This document shows, piece after piece, positions 8,668 to 18,351 of a stretch of 64,000 nt of DNA (position 1 is its first letter; every line of letters begins with the position of its first letter). The stretch is taken from assembly GCA_903893795.1 (NCBI GenBank), contig CAITNO010000146.1, positions 1 to 64,000 on the forward strand. Reading direction: 5' to 3'. A program made the translations under genes and the position numbers. The notes under the pieces are model-generated. The model saw only the letters and a program-made list of their open reading frames with translations. It ran no database searches and was not told the origin of the DNA. Source of the DNA: Candidatus Hydrogenedentota bacterium (GTDB lineage Bacteria; Hydrogenedentota; Hydrogenedentia; Hydrogenedentales; CAITNO01).

Positions 8668-8763
8668 CGTCATTGCGAGCGAAGCGCGGCAATCTCGTCC
8701 TCGCAATGGCCCGGACCCTGGGCCGTAGTTCCAAGAGATTGCCGCGCTTCGCTCGCAATGACG
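8668..8763. repeat. 96-bp MITE-like element, copy 2
   Basis: Terminal inverted repeats at 8668-8694 and 8737-8763 are identical to those of copy 1. The core is related to the reverse complement of the copy-1 core, so the two elements sit in opposite orientation about 2.3 kb apart and bracket the fucosidase-like gene. Confidence 0.9.
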
Positions 8764-8912
8764 GTGGCGGTTTTGCTCGCCAAAGCCCAGGGGACTCGGG
8801 TACAGGCACCCGTTTCCGATACGCGCCGGTGTTGACCTCCTCTGGCCATGGGCGGAAACGGGAGCCAGTCCCCTGGCGGCTTTCTGCCGCGAATCGCCGC
8901 CGTGGGTAGAGG

Positions 8913-9101
8913 TTGCCGGGGTGTCGGCATGGCTTGCCGAAGTCTCGGTAGGACTTGCCGGGGTATCGGCAGGGCTTTCCGGGGCGTCGGTGGGGTTTTC
9001 CGGGGTATAGGTAGAGTCTGCCGGAGTGTCGGTAGGTGCTACCGGAGTTTCGGCAGGTGCTGCCGGGGTGTTGTTACGAACTACCAGGGTGTCGGCACGG
9101 G
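8913..9101. repeat. Degenerate 21-bp tandem repeat, 9 units plus a partial
   Basis: Nine units of exactly 21 bases run head to tail (starts at 8913, 8934, 8955 and so on), with consensus near YTGCCGGGGTGTCGGYAGGNN. The period is a multiple of three. Read on plus, it gives heptads like CRGVGRA; read on minus, heptads like TPASPTE. Neither reading has a convincing gene around it: a plus frame from ATG 8848 to 9174 is open, while the minus frame lacks a start codon. The array lies just upstream of the FN3 protein gene. It may be a coding remnant or a structural repeat. Confidence 0.85.
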
Positions 9102-9178
9102 CTTCCGAAAGGGCCTTTTCGGCGGTATGGACCGCCGCAAGGGTGACTTAAGTCATTTAGCAAAAGGGAGATAGGGCC

Positions 9179-9787
9179 ATGGCAAGGTTTCCAGAGGGTG
9201 AGGCGGAGATTGTGAGCCTCGCACAGAGCATCGCAAGCGGTCTGGCGGTCAACATCGCGCTGTACAACACCTCGCCGGTGAGTCCGGCAGCCCTCCAGGC
9301 GGATTTGGACGGGTTTATCAGCGCCCGGAGCGCGGTCACGAACGGTCGGGCATCGCTCAAGCAGTCCGTGACCTCCAAGAATGACGCCCTCAAGCTGCTG
9401 GTGGACGACATGAAATCGATCCTGCGCTACGCCGAGAACACCGCCCACTACGACGATGCCAAACTGAAACTGCTGGGCTGGGGCGGACCCGCCGCGGCCA
9501 GGGCGCTGGTGCCGCCCGGACAGTGCCGCATCCTCGAAGCACCCCGGCAGGGCGAGGGATGGGTCTTCCTGGACTGGAAACAGCCGGCCGACGGCGGCGC
9601 CGTCGCCAGCTACAAGATACAGCGGCGGCTGCGCGCCGGGGGAACCTGGCACGACGTCGGGCTGGCCATGGAAAGCGAAACCACGCTCCATGATCAGGAG
9701 CGCGGCAAGGAATGGGAATACCAGGTCATCGCGGTGAACAAGGCGGGGGAGGGCCCGCCGAGCAACACCGTCATGGCGGTATTGTGA
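9179..9787 (+). CDS. Fibronectin type III domain protein
   Basis: This is a 202-residue protein without a signal peptide. Residues 1-105 are mostly helical, with no family recognised. Residues about 113-202 form one FN3 domain, with VFLDWKQPADGG, SYKIQRR and YQVIAVNKAGEGPPSN as characteristic strands. FN3 domains are usual in extracellular or adhesion proteins, yet no export signal is visible here, so the location is open. The ribosome site GGGAGATAGGG lies just before the ATG. It stands alone between the tandem array and minus-strand genes. Confidence 0.75.
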   Translation: MARFPEGEAEIVSLAQSIASGLAVNIALYNTSPVSPAALQADLDGFISARSAVTNGRASLKQSVTSKNDALKLLVDDMKSILRYAENTAHYDDAKLKLLGWGGPAAARALVPPGQCRILEAPRQGEGWVFLDWKQPADGGAVASYKIQRRLRAGGTWHDVGLAMESETTLHDQERGKEWEYQVIAVNKAGEGPPSNTVMAVL

Positions 9788-9799
9788 AAGGATGAAGGC

Positions 9800-9905
9800 T
9801 GAAGGGCAAGGGCTAAAGAGCGAAGAGTGAAGTATCGTCCGTCCTTGTTCTCCTTGCCCTTCGCCCTTCGCCCTTTGCACTTCGTACTTCGTACTTCTTT
9901 GCACC
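9800..9905. repeat. Low-complexity imperfect inverted repeat of AAGGGC/GCCCTT units
   Basis: GAAGGGCAAGGGCTAAAGAG is mirrored by TTGCCCTTCGCCCTTCGCCC, followed by CACTTCGTACTTCGTACTTC. The spacing allows a large, loose hairpin after the FN3 gene. It may act as a transcription end or be an interspersed repeat; neither can be proved here. Confidence 0.5.
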
Positions 9906-10009
9906 GTCGTGGCCGTGCTGTAACTCCGTCGTCACCGCCCCCATTTAACACAACCCCGGCCCCCCTCGCGTGTGCCAGGGGTCTTGTCATATTTTGTCTG
10001 ACAGCCGGA

Positions 10010-10384
10010 TTAGCGCAGTCTGTACATCGACAAATTAGAAGCCGATGATTCGATTATGTCTCCGTCCACTTCATATTCGAGTTTGCGCAGATTCTCTCCA
10101 TACAGGAAACGGCCCTCTATTATGTCGTCAATGCGGTGATCCTTGATTCCCCTGGAAAGTTCAAGGGCAATATATTGGGCAAGTGAATCGTGTCGCCCTG
10201 TTCCTTTCCCGCCCTTAAGCTTGTCTATATACGCAAAGTCCTCAGGAAACTGCTGCTCGAAACGGATGGCTATTTGATAGGGCGTCAAGAATGGCCTTTC
10301 AAAATGATGGCCGGGGTCATGAGACTGCACGTTTAGTACTTGTACGATCTTCGCGTCCATATCCAAGTCATTCCACATTGACAT
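10010..10384 (-). CDS. Hypothetical protein, 124 residues
   Basis: This is a small soluble protein with mixed charge, no signal peptide and no membrane segment. Recognisable stretches are LTPYQIAIRFEQQFPEDFAY and LAQYIALELSRGIKD, both predicted helical, and a C-terminal half ending NLSMYRLR. I do not recognise the family. ATG 10384 is preferred to an upstream in-frame ATG because AAAGGGA sits at good spacing. It begins 86 bases after the stop of the zinc-ribbon membrane protein, so the two may share a transcript. Confidence 0.55.
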   Translation of the reverse strand: MSMWNDLDMDAKIVQVLNVQSHDPGHHFERPFLTPYQIAIRFEQQFPEDFAYIDKLKGGKGTGRHDSLAQYIALELSRGIKDHRIDDIIEGRFLYGENLRKLEYEVDGDIIESSASNLSMYRLR

Positions 10385-10469
10385 CGTATTCCCTTTCTGT
10401 TCGCCGTGCTGGCATCCTGTCGGTGGACGGAGGTTCCTCGACCCCAAGCGGGACCTTGAGACCACCTGT

Positions 10470-12167
10470 CTAGAACTTTTCGAGGTTGTTCTTCTTTTCA
10501 TCCTGCTTTTGTCGTTCTGCTGCCTGTGCCTTCTCCTTCAGTTCCTCAAAAGCCCGGATATTCACGTAGTATTGGACCCTCTTGATTCGATCATAATGAA
10601 GTTCCTCCGTCTTGCCGAGCCACTCTGCCCTCTCCGACGTTAGGCTCGTTGGCGCGCCGTACTTGCTAACCAATTTTGCGTAGAGCGGGTCTTCGTCACC
10701 AAGCTTGTCAGCGCTGTAAGCAGCGGCAATGGATATCGCCATTGGTTCTCCGCTGTCCACGCCGAAGAAAAAAGACGCTTCACTGAAGGGTTCCTTTAGT
10801 GATACCGAGAAACCTCTTTCATAAGGCCTGCCGGCAATGGTAGTCCTGACAACCCACTGCGGCACATCAAAAATGACGTTTTTGTTGAAGTCCCTCACAC
10901 CATTTAGGAGGCCACTTGCGCCCAGTTTTTGCTCAACAGACTCAGGTGTTTCCCTAAAGGTAATGCCCAATGGATTGAACGTGATATCAGTCCGCACCGG
11001 CTCAACAGCCGTGGCCTCTGGTCCTTTTTCCTCGGCAGCCCCCACCTTGTTCGCTTCTGATCCTTCCGCGCCAGGGCCGACCCCAGAGTCATTAGACGGA
11101 TTCAATGAAGTTGACAGCAGCAGCTGGAAAGTCACGGGCTCTGGCTTGTTCGCATAAACATGCTGAAGCATTACCGAATTCTCATCGGGCTGAGCGTTCG
11201 TTTCACTCACACCCGTGTCTTTGTTTATGCCCTTGACTTCAATCCCGCTGTATTTGACCTCAAACGTGTCCCCGCCGGTGCTTATTGCGAACTGCACGAT
11301 GAAGGTCAACTCAACCTTGCCTTGACTAAATATGGCTTTTGCCTTCTTGACCAAATCCTCCGTCAGTGTCATTCCTTCCAGTTCCGCACCCACAAATTTG
11401 TCGTAATCAAGGTGCCCCCTGAACTGGACTGTCTTTCTATTCTGCGAATCCTTGATCATTGACCACTCACGGTTAGCGAAGTATCCGTAACCGTCGAGCG
11501 CATCGCCGACCGTTACCGACTTGTCAATTGCCAAGGTTCCACTCTTGACAGCTTTCACCGATGGATCCTTGGAGTCTTTGGCCGTGGTGACCCTACTTTT
11601 GGCCACTTTGGCTTCCGCTCGGGAGGATCCGGGACGCGGTGGCGCAGTGTTCTCGAAATACGGCTGGAACAGGATAAATCCGACAAGTACAGCCAAGACC
11701 ATGCTCACGGGTATGGCAATCAGTTTTCGGGTTCCCTGCCGTAACAAGAGGTAGAGCGGAAAAATCCAATAGTACAGAAGCCCACCTCCAACGACCCAGA
11801 GTATCACCTTGTTGCGCGGTATCTGGCGCTTAATCGCGTCCATGAGAAGAAAAGTTAAGCATGCGATCATCAGGAGGAGGCTAGACTGCCAGCCGATGAT
11901 CGCGAATCGAGCCAGAACGCCCGTGGTCGCTGTGGCAAGAAATAGAGTCCAACCGACAGTAGTTACAATTCGGAATCCCGGCGACGGCGCTGCTTGCTGC
12001 GTTGATTGAACCGGGGGAGGTGGTGCCGCCGGTTCCTCGGCCGGGGTATCAGGCAGTCTTTGAATAACGACAGCCGCACCACATTTGTTACAGCGCCCCG
12101 TTGTGCCCGCATACTCATCCGGTATTGACAACTGCTGTCCGCACTTCTCACATACTTGACAAATCAT
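10470..12167 (-). CDS. Zinc-ribbon membrane protein of unknown function
   Basis: This is a 565-residue protein. The N-terminus is a zinc ribbon (C6-x2-C9 and C26-x2-C29, with an extra C3), then a Pro/Ala-rich linker to about residue 60. Around five membrane helices follow between about 65 and 185. The remaining 380 residues are polar, probably facing one side, with a Glu/Lys-rich coiled C-terminal end. The ribosome site GGAGGGAA lies 8 bases before ATG 12167. Zinc-ribbon plus membrane plus long unknown domain is a common layout for uncharacterised proteins in planctomycete-like genomes. No enzyme motif is visible. Confidence 0.65.
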   Translation of the reverse strand: MICQVCEKCGQQLSIPDEYAGTTGRCNKCGAAVVIQRLPDTPAEEPAAPPPPVQSTQQAAPSPGFRIVTTVGWTLFLATATTGVLARFAIIGWQSSLLLMIACLTFLLMDAIKRQIPRNKVILWVVGGGLLYYWIFPLYLLLRQGTRKLIAIPVSMVLAVLVGFILFQPYFENTAPPRPGSSRAEAKVAKSRVTTAKDSKDPSVKAVKSGTLAIDKSVTVGDALDGYGYFANREWSMIKDSQNRKTVQFRGHLDYDKFVGAELEGMTLTEDLVKKAKAIFSQGKVELTFIVQFAISTGGDTFEVKYSGIEVKGINKDTGVSETNAQPDENSVMLQHVYANKPEPVTFQLLLSTSLNPSNDSGVGPGAEGSEANKVGAAEEKGPEATAVEPVRTDITFNPLGITFRETPESVEQKLGASGLLNGVRDFNKNVIFDVPQWVVRTTIAGRPYERGFSVSLKEPFSEASFFFGVDSGEPMAISIAAAYSADKLGDEDPLYAKLVSKYGAPTSLTSERAEWLGKTEELHYDRIKRVQYYVNIRAFEELKEKAQAAERQKQDEKKNNLEKF

Positions 12168-12241
12168 CGCATGTTCCCTCCGTTTGACTCTGGCGTGGCA
12201 AAGAGGCGGGAAAACAGAGGAGCGCGGCAACTGACCACGCT

Positions 12242-12355
12242 CCACGCAGGGACTTCCACATCCCACCGGAAAACGCAGTGTCGACCGCGCTCCAAACGGA
12301 GCGCGTCGAGCACTTGCGCGGTATTCCGGTCATGCAATGTGGAAGTTTTGCGTGG
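12242..12355. repeat. 114-bp imperfect hairpin element
   Basis: The whole segment folds on itself. Outer arms CCACGCA...ACTTCCACAT...CCGGAA pair with their mirrored partners at 12324-12355. The inner part ends in a perfect GCGCTCC-AAAC-GGAGCGC hairpin. It lies in the gap between the divergent zinc-ribbon membrane gene and leuC. It could be a MITE-like unit or a structured RNA; no ORF is present. Confidence 0.7.
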
Positions 12356-12762
12356 ACCCGCTCAAGGCTTAACGCCTAAAATCTGTTGTTCTGAATGCTT
12401 CTGCGAATCTCCTTGTTACTCTCCCTACTTCGCTGGCCTACAAATCCCCGTTTTCCAAACCAAGGTAATCATGCAATCCTCAATTCTCCAGCGAACAAGG
12501 CCATTCTAAGGAGCGCCCTTCCCGTAAATCAAACCCATGGCTTGTGACGGTGGCGCGTGTCGGAGGGTCGCGGCGTGGCAGCTTTAGGGGACACCCCCTG
12601 TTGTGGCGCGGTCCGGAGACCATGCCACAACTGGGGACCAGCCAAAGCGGTGTCGCCGTTGCGCTTTGCCGCCGCACTCCAAAAAAAGCCGGACATGCAT
12701 TCGGTCTTATCGGCGCTGGGCGGGTGAAACGGGAAACCCGGCGGCGGCTTCTGTTAAAATGC
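12356..12762 (+). other. Upstream region of leuC, no gene seen
   Basis: About 400 bases without a convincing coding frame. An open frame runs into leuC from 12544 but lacks any protein-like character before 12808. A motif AGCCAAAGCGG...GCCGCCGCACTC at 12640-12680 recurs in shorter form at 34851-34872. TTAAAAT near 12753 may be a -10 box, but no good -35 accompanies it. Confidence 0.45.
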
Positions 12763-12787
12763 GTTTCCGCCCGTTCGGCGCGGAAAC
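12763..12787 (+). promoter_or_regulatory. Hairpin in the leuC leader
   Basis: GTTTCCGC (12763-12770) pairs perfectly with GCGGAAAC (12780-12787) just ahead of the AAAGGAAAG ribosome site. The hairpin could affect leuC translation or mRNA stability. No leucine-rich leader peptide or T-box signature was found. Confidence 0.45.
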
Positions 12788-12807
12788 ACCAAAGGAAAGA
12801 CAGCATC

Positions 12808-14220
12808 ATGGCCAAGAACATTTATCAAAAGATATGGGAAGCCCATCTGGTCCACACGCCGACGGGGCAGGACGCGATTCTGTACATCGACCGGCATTAT
12901 GTGCATGAGGTGACCTCGGCGCAGGCCTTCGAGGGATTGCGGCTGGCGGGACGCAAGGTGCGCCATCCGGAGATGACCTTTGCGACGATGGACCACAACA
13001 TCCCGACGACGGACCGGTCCATCCCGATTTCGGACCCGCTGTCGAAGGCGCAGATTGAGGCGCTGAAGAGCAACTGCGCCGAGTTCGGCATCACCTGCTT
13101 TGACATGAATGATCCGCGCAACGGCGTGGTACACATCATCGGCCCGGAACTGGGTTTGACGCTGCCCGGTATGACGATTGTGTGCGGCGATTCGCACACC
13201 TCGACCCACGGCGCGCTCGGCGCGCTGGCGCACGGTATCGGCACCAGCGAGGTGGAGCATGTGCTGGCGACGCAGACGTTGCTGCAGAAGCCGTCGAAGA
13301 CGATGGAAGTGCGCATCAACGGCCCGCTTCCGGCGGGCGTCACCGCGAAGGACCTGGTGCTGGCGGTCATCGGCAAGATCGGCACGGCCGGCGGCACGGG
13401 TTATGTGATTGAATACACCGGCGAGGCCATTCGCGACCTGAGCATGGAAGGACGCATGACGGTCTGCAACATGACCATCGAGGCGGGCGCACGGGCCGGG
13501 CTGATTTCACCGGATGCCAAGACGGTCGAGTATTTGAAAGACCGCCCCTACCTGCCCAAGGACAAGTCCTTCGACGAACTGGCGCAGGGCTGGCTGTCTT
13601 GGGCGTCCGATGCGGGCTGCAGCTATGACACGCTGGTCGAGCTGAACGGGCTGGACATCGAGCCGCAGGTGACCTGGGGCACGTCGCCGGGCATGGTGAC
13701 GGCAGTCAGCGGCAGGACGCCCGTGATCGCCGAACTGGCCGACGCCAATGCGAAACTGTCCGCCGAGAAGGCGCTCGAGTACATGGGGCTCGCCGAGGGC
13801 ATGCCGATCACGGAGATCGCCATCGACAAGATGTTCATCGGTTCCTGCACCAACGGCCGCATCGAGGACCTGCGCGCGGCGGCCGCCGTGGCCAAGGGCT
13901 ACAAGAAGGCCGACTCGGTGAAGCTGGCCATGGTCGTGCCCGGTTCATACGAGGTCAAGAAACAGGCCGAAGCCGAGGGATTGGACAAGGTCTTTACGGC
14001 GGCGGGTTTTGAATGGCGCGAGCCGGGCTGCTCGATGTGCCTGGCGATGAACGACGACCGGCTGGAGCCGGGCGAACGCTGCGCGGCCACCTCGAACCGC
14101 AATTTCGAAGGACGGCAGGGCAAGGGCGGGCGCACCCATCTGGTGAGTCCGGCCATGGCGGCGGCCGCGGCCATTGCGGGCACCTTTGTTGACATTCGCG
14201 CGTGGGCGTACAAGGACTAA
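12808..14220 (+). CDS. leuC: 3-isopropylmalate dehydratase large subunit
   Basis: This 470-residue subunit of isopropylmalate isomerase interconverts 2- and 3-isopropylmalate in leucine synthesis. Family motifs include [20 protein letters not shown] near the start, [35 protein letters not shown] and [11 protein letters not shown]. The cysteines in the last two ligate the 4Fe-4S cluster. The length is normal. ATG 12808 follows AAAGGAAAG. leuD lies 162 bases downstream with an inverted-repeat element between them. Confidence 0.97.
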   Translation: MAKNIYQKIWEAHLVHTPTGQDAILYIDRHYVHEVTSAQAFEGLRLAGRKVRHPEMTFATMDHNIPTTDRSIPISDPLSKAQIEALKSNCAEFGITCFDMNDPRNGVVHIIGPELGLTLPGMTIVCGDSHTSTHGALGALAHGIGTSEVEHVLATQTLLQKPSKTMEVRINGPLPAGVTAKDLVLAVIGKIGTAGGTGYVIEYTGEAIRDLSMEGRMTVCNMTIEAGARAGLISPDAKTVEYLKDRPYLPKDKSFDELAQGWLSWASDAGCSYDTLVELNGLDIEPQVTWGTSPGMVTAVSGRTPVIAELADANAKLSAEKALEYMGLAEGMPITEIAIDKMFIGSCTNGRIEDLRAAAAVAKGYKKADSVKLAMVVPGSYEVKKQAEAEGLDKVFTAAGFEWREPGCSMCLAMNDDRLEPGERCAATSNRNFEGRQGKGGRTHLVSPAMAAAAAIAGTFVDIRAWAYKD

Positions 14221-14245
14221 ACCAAGAATAGATGTCTCGGCGCTC

Positions 14246-14336
14246 CGTCATTCCCGCGAAAGCGGGAATCCAGGAGGCGGGGCAACGACAGACTGACGAT
14301 ATGGCGTTCTGGATTCCCGCCTTCGCGGGAATGACG
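14246..14336. repeat. 91-bp inverted-repeat element between leuC and leuD
   Basis: 28-bp arms (14246-14273 and 14309-14336) match with one mismatch. The arm starts CGTCATTCCCGCGAAAGCGG. Each arm is itself palindromic (CCCGCGAAAGCGGG). This arm sequence belongs to a type of small repeat seen in many bacteria. It splits the leuCD operon without interrupting a gene. Confidence 0.9.
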
Positions 14337-14382
14337 AATCAAACAGCATCCCGGGCGCAGCCCGGAAGAAGGAATAAAGACT

Positions 14383-14979
14383 ATGGAACCCTTCAAGAAA
14401 CTGACCGGAATTGTCGCCCCGCTGGAGGCGCTGAACGTCGACACGGACCAGATCATTCCGAAGCAATTCCTCAAGCGCATCGAGCGCACCGGCTACGGCG
14501 ATGTGCTGTTCTTCGACTGGCGTTATCTGGACGACGGCAAGACGCCGAACCCCGACTTTGAGATGAACGCGGCGCGCTACGCTGGCGCCAGCATCCTCCT
14601 GTCGAAGGACAACTTCGGCTGCGGCTCTTCCCGCGAGCACGCCCCCTGGGCGATCAACGACTACGGCATCCGATGCATCATCGCCACGTCCTACGCGGAC
14701 ATTTTCTACAACAACTGCTTCAACAACGGCATGCTGCCAATTACGCTGGCAGGCGATGTGGTCGAACAGCTCTTCCAGGAGATTCGTTCGGCGGACAGTT
14801 ATGAACTGACCGTTGATCTGGAGGCGTTGCAGATTGTGAAACCCTGCGGCGGCACGATTGCCTTTGAACTGCATCCCTTCCTGCGCGAGCGCCTGCTCAA
14901 CGGCTGGGACCAGATTGGCCTCACGCTGCTCAATGAGGACAAGATTTCAGCCTACGAAAAGGCGAACGGCATCGCCTGA
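14383..14979 (+). CDS. leuD: 3-isopropylmalate dehydratase small subunit
   Basis: This 198-residue small (swivel-domain) subunit partners LeuC. Characteristic motifs are LNVDTDQIIPKQFLKRIERTG near the start and GCGSSREHAPWAINDYGIR, which forms the substrate-binding loop. Length and composition are normal. The ribosome site AAGAAGGAA lies about 9 bases before the ATG. Separation from leuC by a palindromic element may reduce or tune its expression. Confidence 0.97.
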   Translation: MEPFKKLTGIVAPLEALNVDTDQIIPKQFLKRIERTGYGDVLFFDWRYLDDGKTPNPDFEMNAARYAGASILLSKDNFGCGSSREHAPWAINDYGIRCIIATSYADIFYNNCFNNGMLPITLAGDVVEQLFQEIRSADSYELTVDLEALQIVKPCGGTIAFELHPFLRERLLNGWDQIGLTLLNEDKISAYEKANGIA

Positions 14980-14989
14980 GGGCAACACG

Positions 14990-15099
14990 TAGGGTGCGTG
15001 GAATTTTGCAGCGCAAAATGGAACGCACCATCTTCGGTCATGTCGTGCGCCGGGGGATGGTGCGTTACGTGCCGCTTTGCGGCACTCCACGGCACCCTA
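14990..15099. repeat. 110-bp inverted-repeat element (TAGGGTGC ends)
   Basis: TAGGGTGCGTGGA at 14990 is mirrored by TCCACGGCACCCTA ending at 15099. Inner repeats GAACGCACCATC and GATGGTGCGTT pair as well, and each arm has a small hairpin (TTTTGC/GCAAAA and GTGCCGC/GCGGCAC). It fills the gap between convergent leuD and the SEC-C gene, so it may also serve as a terminator. A related copy ends pyrD near 60231. Confidence 0.85.
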
Positions 15100-16047
15100 C
15101 TAAAATGCGGTCGGATTGCCGTCCATGCGGCCGCAGCATTTCTTGTGCTTTTTTCCACTGCCGCAGGGGCAGGGATCATTGGGACCCACCTTGATTTCCT
15201 CACGTCGGTAGGGGGTGTCGTCCCGATGAAGGCCCATCTCATACCCTCGCATTTCGTCCAGCACGGTGACCGGCGGGCCATCTTCCCAGTCCTCATCCCC
15301 CCAGTCATCGGTGGTGCGCTGCCATTCGGGCGCTTCGGCGGCCGCGTCGAAAACAAGTCCCTTGTGAAAGCGGTTGGCTCGCTGTCGGCAGAGTTCCACG
15401 CCGTCGTCCAGTATCTTTTCCACTTCCTGTAAAGAAATGAAACAGTCATCCAGCAGTTCCTCCCGGTATGCCTCCCGAATCTCCTCCATCACCTCGGCGG
15501 GATACAGGTCGACCGCCTCACAAACAAGTCCTGCCCTGATCATGGAACCCTTCTCCCGTTCCAGGCGGGAAACGAAGAGTTCCTTGAAATAGGCCATGAC
15601 CTCGTCGCGGGGGAGAAGTTCCTCCAAGACCATGATCTTCAGCGCTTCGATACCTGCGTCACGGGCATACTCGTTGGCTTTGGTATCTTCTATGAGCGCC
15701 CGAATGGGGGTGGTGTCGCCACCACAAACCGCAGCAAGCATTCTTCCCAAGTCCTGGGTCACCAGGTCGCCGAGAAATTCCTCCAGCAAGTCCGGCTCGA
15801 TGCGGCTGAAGGCGGCCACCGCCGCGCAGGCGCTGGATTCCCGAAACTGTGCCAGCAGAAACAGTGCGCAAAGATGGCCTTCGTAACCGGTGTCATATGC
15901 GTAGTGCTCGGGGTCGGCGGCCACCCGCTCAAGAATCGCTATGAGATGCGGGGTTATCTCTTCCTGAAGGGCCACCGCCTGCTGGAGCGTTTCCTTGGAG
16001 AGGGGTGCTTCGCTGTTCCATTCATCGAGGATTTCCTGAACCGTCAT
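15100..16047 (-). CDS. DUF1186-like protein with C-terminal SEC-C zinc motif
   Basis: This is a 315-residue, mainly helical, acidic protein. The C-terminus has the SEC-C motif: [20 protein letters not shown], with CxC...CC zinc ligands, as at the end of SecA. The helical body (about 1-230) resembles HEAT-like repeats of DUF1186 proteins. The role is unknown: SEC-C domains bind zinc and often ribosomal or SecB-like partners, so a link to protein quality control is possible but unproved. The ribosome site AGGGAA lies 8 bases before ATG. It is 40 bases downstream of the membrane/TPR gene on the same strand. Confidence 0.8.
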   Translation of the reverse strand: MTVQEILDEWNSEAPLSKETLQQAVALQEEITPHLIAILERVAADPEHYAYDTGYEGHLCALFLLAQFRESSACAAVAAFSRIEPDLLEEFLGDLVTQDLGRMLAAVCGGDTTPIRALIEDTKANEYARDAGIEALKIMVLEELLPRDEVMAYFKELFVSRLEREKGSMIRAGLVCEAVDLYPAEVMEEIREAYREELLDDCFISLQEVEKILDDGVELCRQRANRFHKGLVFDAAAEAPEWQRTTDDWGDEDWEDGPPVTVLDEMRGYEMGLHRDDTPYRREEIKVGPNDPCPCGSGKKHKKCCGRMDGNPTAF

Positions 16048-16087
16048 GTTGTCGTTCCCTGTTTTGTTGGCCGGGGCGGGCGGGCGC

Positions 16088-18253
16088 TTACCGGCTCATG
16101 GCTGCATCTATTCTACGCATGCCCTCCGTCGCTTCGCGGTTTCCCGGCTCTACGCGGAGCGCGGCCTCAAAGTGCGGCCGGGCCTCCGCGAGCTTTCCGC
16201 GGCGGGCCAGCAGATTGCCAAGATTGATCTGCGGTTCCGGATAGTCTGCATCGCAGTGGATGGCTTCCTGCAATTGCTTCACCGCGCCCTCATAGTCGCC
16301 CTGTCCGGCGAGCACCGCGCCGAGGTTGTTGTGCGCAAGCGCATAATCCGGGTCCAGTTCGAGCGCCCGGCGGAACTGGGCCAGCGCTCCGGAGGGGTTC
16401 TGCTGATCGCCTAAGGCCAGTCCCAGGTTGTTGTGGGCTTCGGGGAAGTCGGGGCAGGCGGCAATCGACATGTTGAGCACGCTGACCGCCTCGGCAATCT
16501 GTCCGCGTTTTAGAAGCCGGTAGCCCTGGCTGTTGAGCGCGCGGGCGTGGCCGGGGTTGATGCCAAGGGATTCACCCGCGTACTCGGTTGCGCCGGGATG
16601 CCATGTCTTCCTGGCAAGCACCATGAAGCCCGTGTCTATGTTGGGGCTGCGGAACACCGGGTCATTCTTGTCGTAGGGCACTTCAAAAGAGGCGATGATG
16701 CGGTAGTTTTCATCGATCCAGGTGTGGGAGAGCGAGTTCTGGTATTCGGCATGGCGCAGGGCGATGAATTCTGGCTGGCAGCACTTCAGCATGTCGAGCA
16801 GGGAACGCTGTTCCCGGGGATGGGTCCGGCTGAATTCGACCACCTTGCGGCTGCACAGTCCGGGCCAGTCGTAAACAATACGGCGGGAATAGTAACTGAT
16901 GTAGCCGAGCGGTTCGGTGCCCACCACCTCGTTCTTTCCCATCACGTGACCGAGGAACAGGCCAACCTGCTTGCGCACCTGGCTCTCGATCCGTTCCTGA
17001 ATGGTCTTCTCGGTGGCAAAGGTCTTGGGGAGCAGGGCGACAAAGAGCGCAAGATAAGCCGCCGCGAAGAGGCTCCACGCGGTTGGTCGGAGTTTTGGCG
17101 ACAGAAGAAGGGTACCTGCAGCCTGCACGCCCCGTGCCGACAGGAAGATGGCCGCAGCAACAAAGGGGGAAAGGTACCAGCCGAAAACGTAGGGAACGCA
17201 GAAGATGAAGTAGGCGGCGTAGGCCAGCACAAAGAGCATCACGGAAATCCATGCCCATTGCCGGCGGCGCAGCGCCGCCACGCTTCCCAGCGCCGCCAAG
17301 ACGGCCATGATGTTGCACACCATACCGTGGTCGTTGATGAGCCGCTGATAACCGGCGCCATGTCCCGCAAAGGAGGGGCCGAGCGGTTGAAAAACGGCCC
17401 CGTTCACGTAGGAACCGGTGATGCCGTCCCAGACCGCTTTGAGCACGAAAGAGGGTGTGCGGTGAAACTGGGGCCAGGTGGTCCACAGCGGATAACCCAG
17501 GTCTTTTGCGACAATGGTGTTGGGTATGGGCGAACCGTAATACCACGTGGCAAACAGGACCCAGGGCAGGTAGACCGCGAGGGCCGCGGCGACCACGACC
17601 GGCAGGCGCCGTGGATAGACAAACAGCACATAGCCCCCGGCGATAACCGTCCAGAAGGCAAAATCGGGCCGCGCAAGCATGCAGAGACCCAGGGTAACGC
17701 CCAGTGCGCCCGGCTTTTCGGCAAGGGCGAAATAGAGGGACATGAGCAGCACCAGCGTGGCCACCTGCGTTTCCATGCCCGCCATGCCCCAGAGGATCTG
17801 GTGGTGTTCGACGGCCAGGTAGCCCATCACCATGACCGCCAGCGGTGTCGGCAGTTTCATTTTCGGATGGATCGCCACGGCCATGGCATAGAGCACGGTC
17901 AAGCCGCCGGCCAGTGCCGACACAATCTTGATGAACGACAGGCCAAATCCGACATGTACAAGGTCGCCCACTAGCGGGACCAGCACGCTTAAAGGGCTGG
18001 TGAAACCGTGCAGCGGCGGTTCTCCCTCGCCCAGCCAGTGGGTCAGGCCCAGACCGTTGACAAAGTTCTCCGAGTGGAGCACGGTGATGAGCGCGTCTTC
18101 CCAGACACGTCCCGTGTAGGCCCAGAAGAAGAGGCGAAGCACCACTGCAACAAAGGCGAGTATCAGCCCAAAACGCACCGCCGTGTCATTCTCGGGCGCA
18201 TCCAGTCCGTCGATGCGCAACCACCGCCTCAATATGTGCCTATTCTCAGTCAT
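16088..18253 (-). CDS. Polytopic membrane protein with C-terminal TPR repeats, glycosyltransferase-like
   Basis: This is a 721-residue protein. About ten to twelve membrane helices span roughly residues 25-420. The first periplasmic loop carries [19 protein letters not shown], the acidic pattern of lipid-linked-sugar glycosyltransferases of the GT-C class. A periplasmic domain (about 425-570) and three to four TPR units (about 575-715, for example [20 protein letters not shown]) follow. TPR-ended GT-C proteins are common in this type of genome. The substrate is unknown. It precedes the SEC-C gene and follows the FAD oxidoreductase on the same strand. Confidence 0.75.
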   Translation of the reverse strand: MTENRHILRRWLRIDGLDAPENDTAVRFGLILAFVAVVLRLFFWAYTGRVWEDALITVLHSENFVNGLGLTHWLGEGEPPLHGFTSPLSVLVPLVGDLVHVGFGLSFIKIVSALAGGLTVLYAMAVAIHPKMKLPTPLAVMVMGYLAVEHHQILWGMAGMETQVATLVLLMSLYFALAEKPGALGVTLGLCMLARPDFAFWTVIAGGYVLFVYPRRLPVVVAAALAVYLPWVLFATWYYGSPIPNTIVAKDLGYPLWTTWPQFHRTPSFVLKAVWDGITGSYVNGAVFQPLGPSFAGHGAGYQRLINDHGMVCNIMAVLAALGSVAALRRRQWAWISVMLFVLAYAAYFIFCVPYVFGWYLSPFVAAAIFLSARGVQAAGTLLLSPKLRPTAWSLFAAAYLALFVALLPKTFATEKTIQERIESQVRKQVGLFLGHVMGKNEVVGTEPLGYISYYSRRIVYDWPGLCSRKVVEFSRTHPREQRSLLDMLKCCQPEFIALRHAEYQNSLSHTWIDENYRIIASFEVPYDKNDPVFRSPNIDTGFMVLARKTWHPGATEYAGESLGINPGHARALNSQGYRLLKRGQIAEAVSVLNMSIAACPDFPEAHNNLGLALGDQQNPSGALAQFRRALELDPDYALAHNNLGAVLAGQGDYEGAVKQLQEAIHCDADYPEPQINLGNLLARRGKLAEARPHFEAALRVEPGNREATEGMRRIDAAMSR

Positions 18254-18351
18254 AATCTCCGTTTCTTTCTTGCGAGGGGGGATTGTAAGCCATGGCGCAT
18301 CCAGAAATCAGTACTGTCGGCAAAGGGCCGTGCGGAATTCAGGCGGACCGC

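Noticed and set aside
8848-9174. Open frame through the 21-bp tandem array
   Set aside because: The composition is produced by the repeat; there is no ribosome site, and the flanks lack protein-like sequence.
10003-10030. GCCGGATTAGCGCAGTC resembling a tRNA 5' half
   Set aside because: No anticodon arm, T-arm or matching acceptor 3' strand follows; it overlaps the end of a minus-strand gene.
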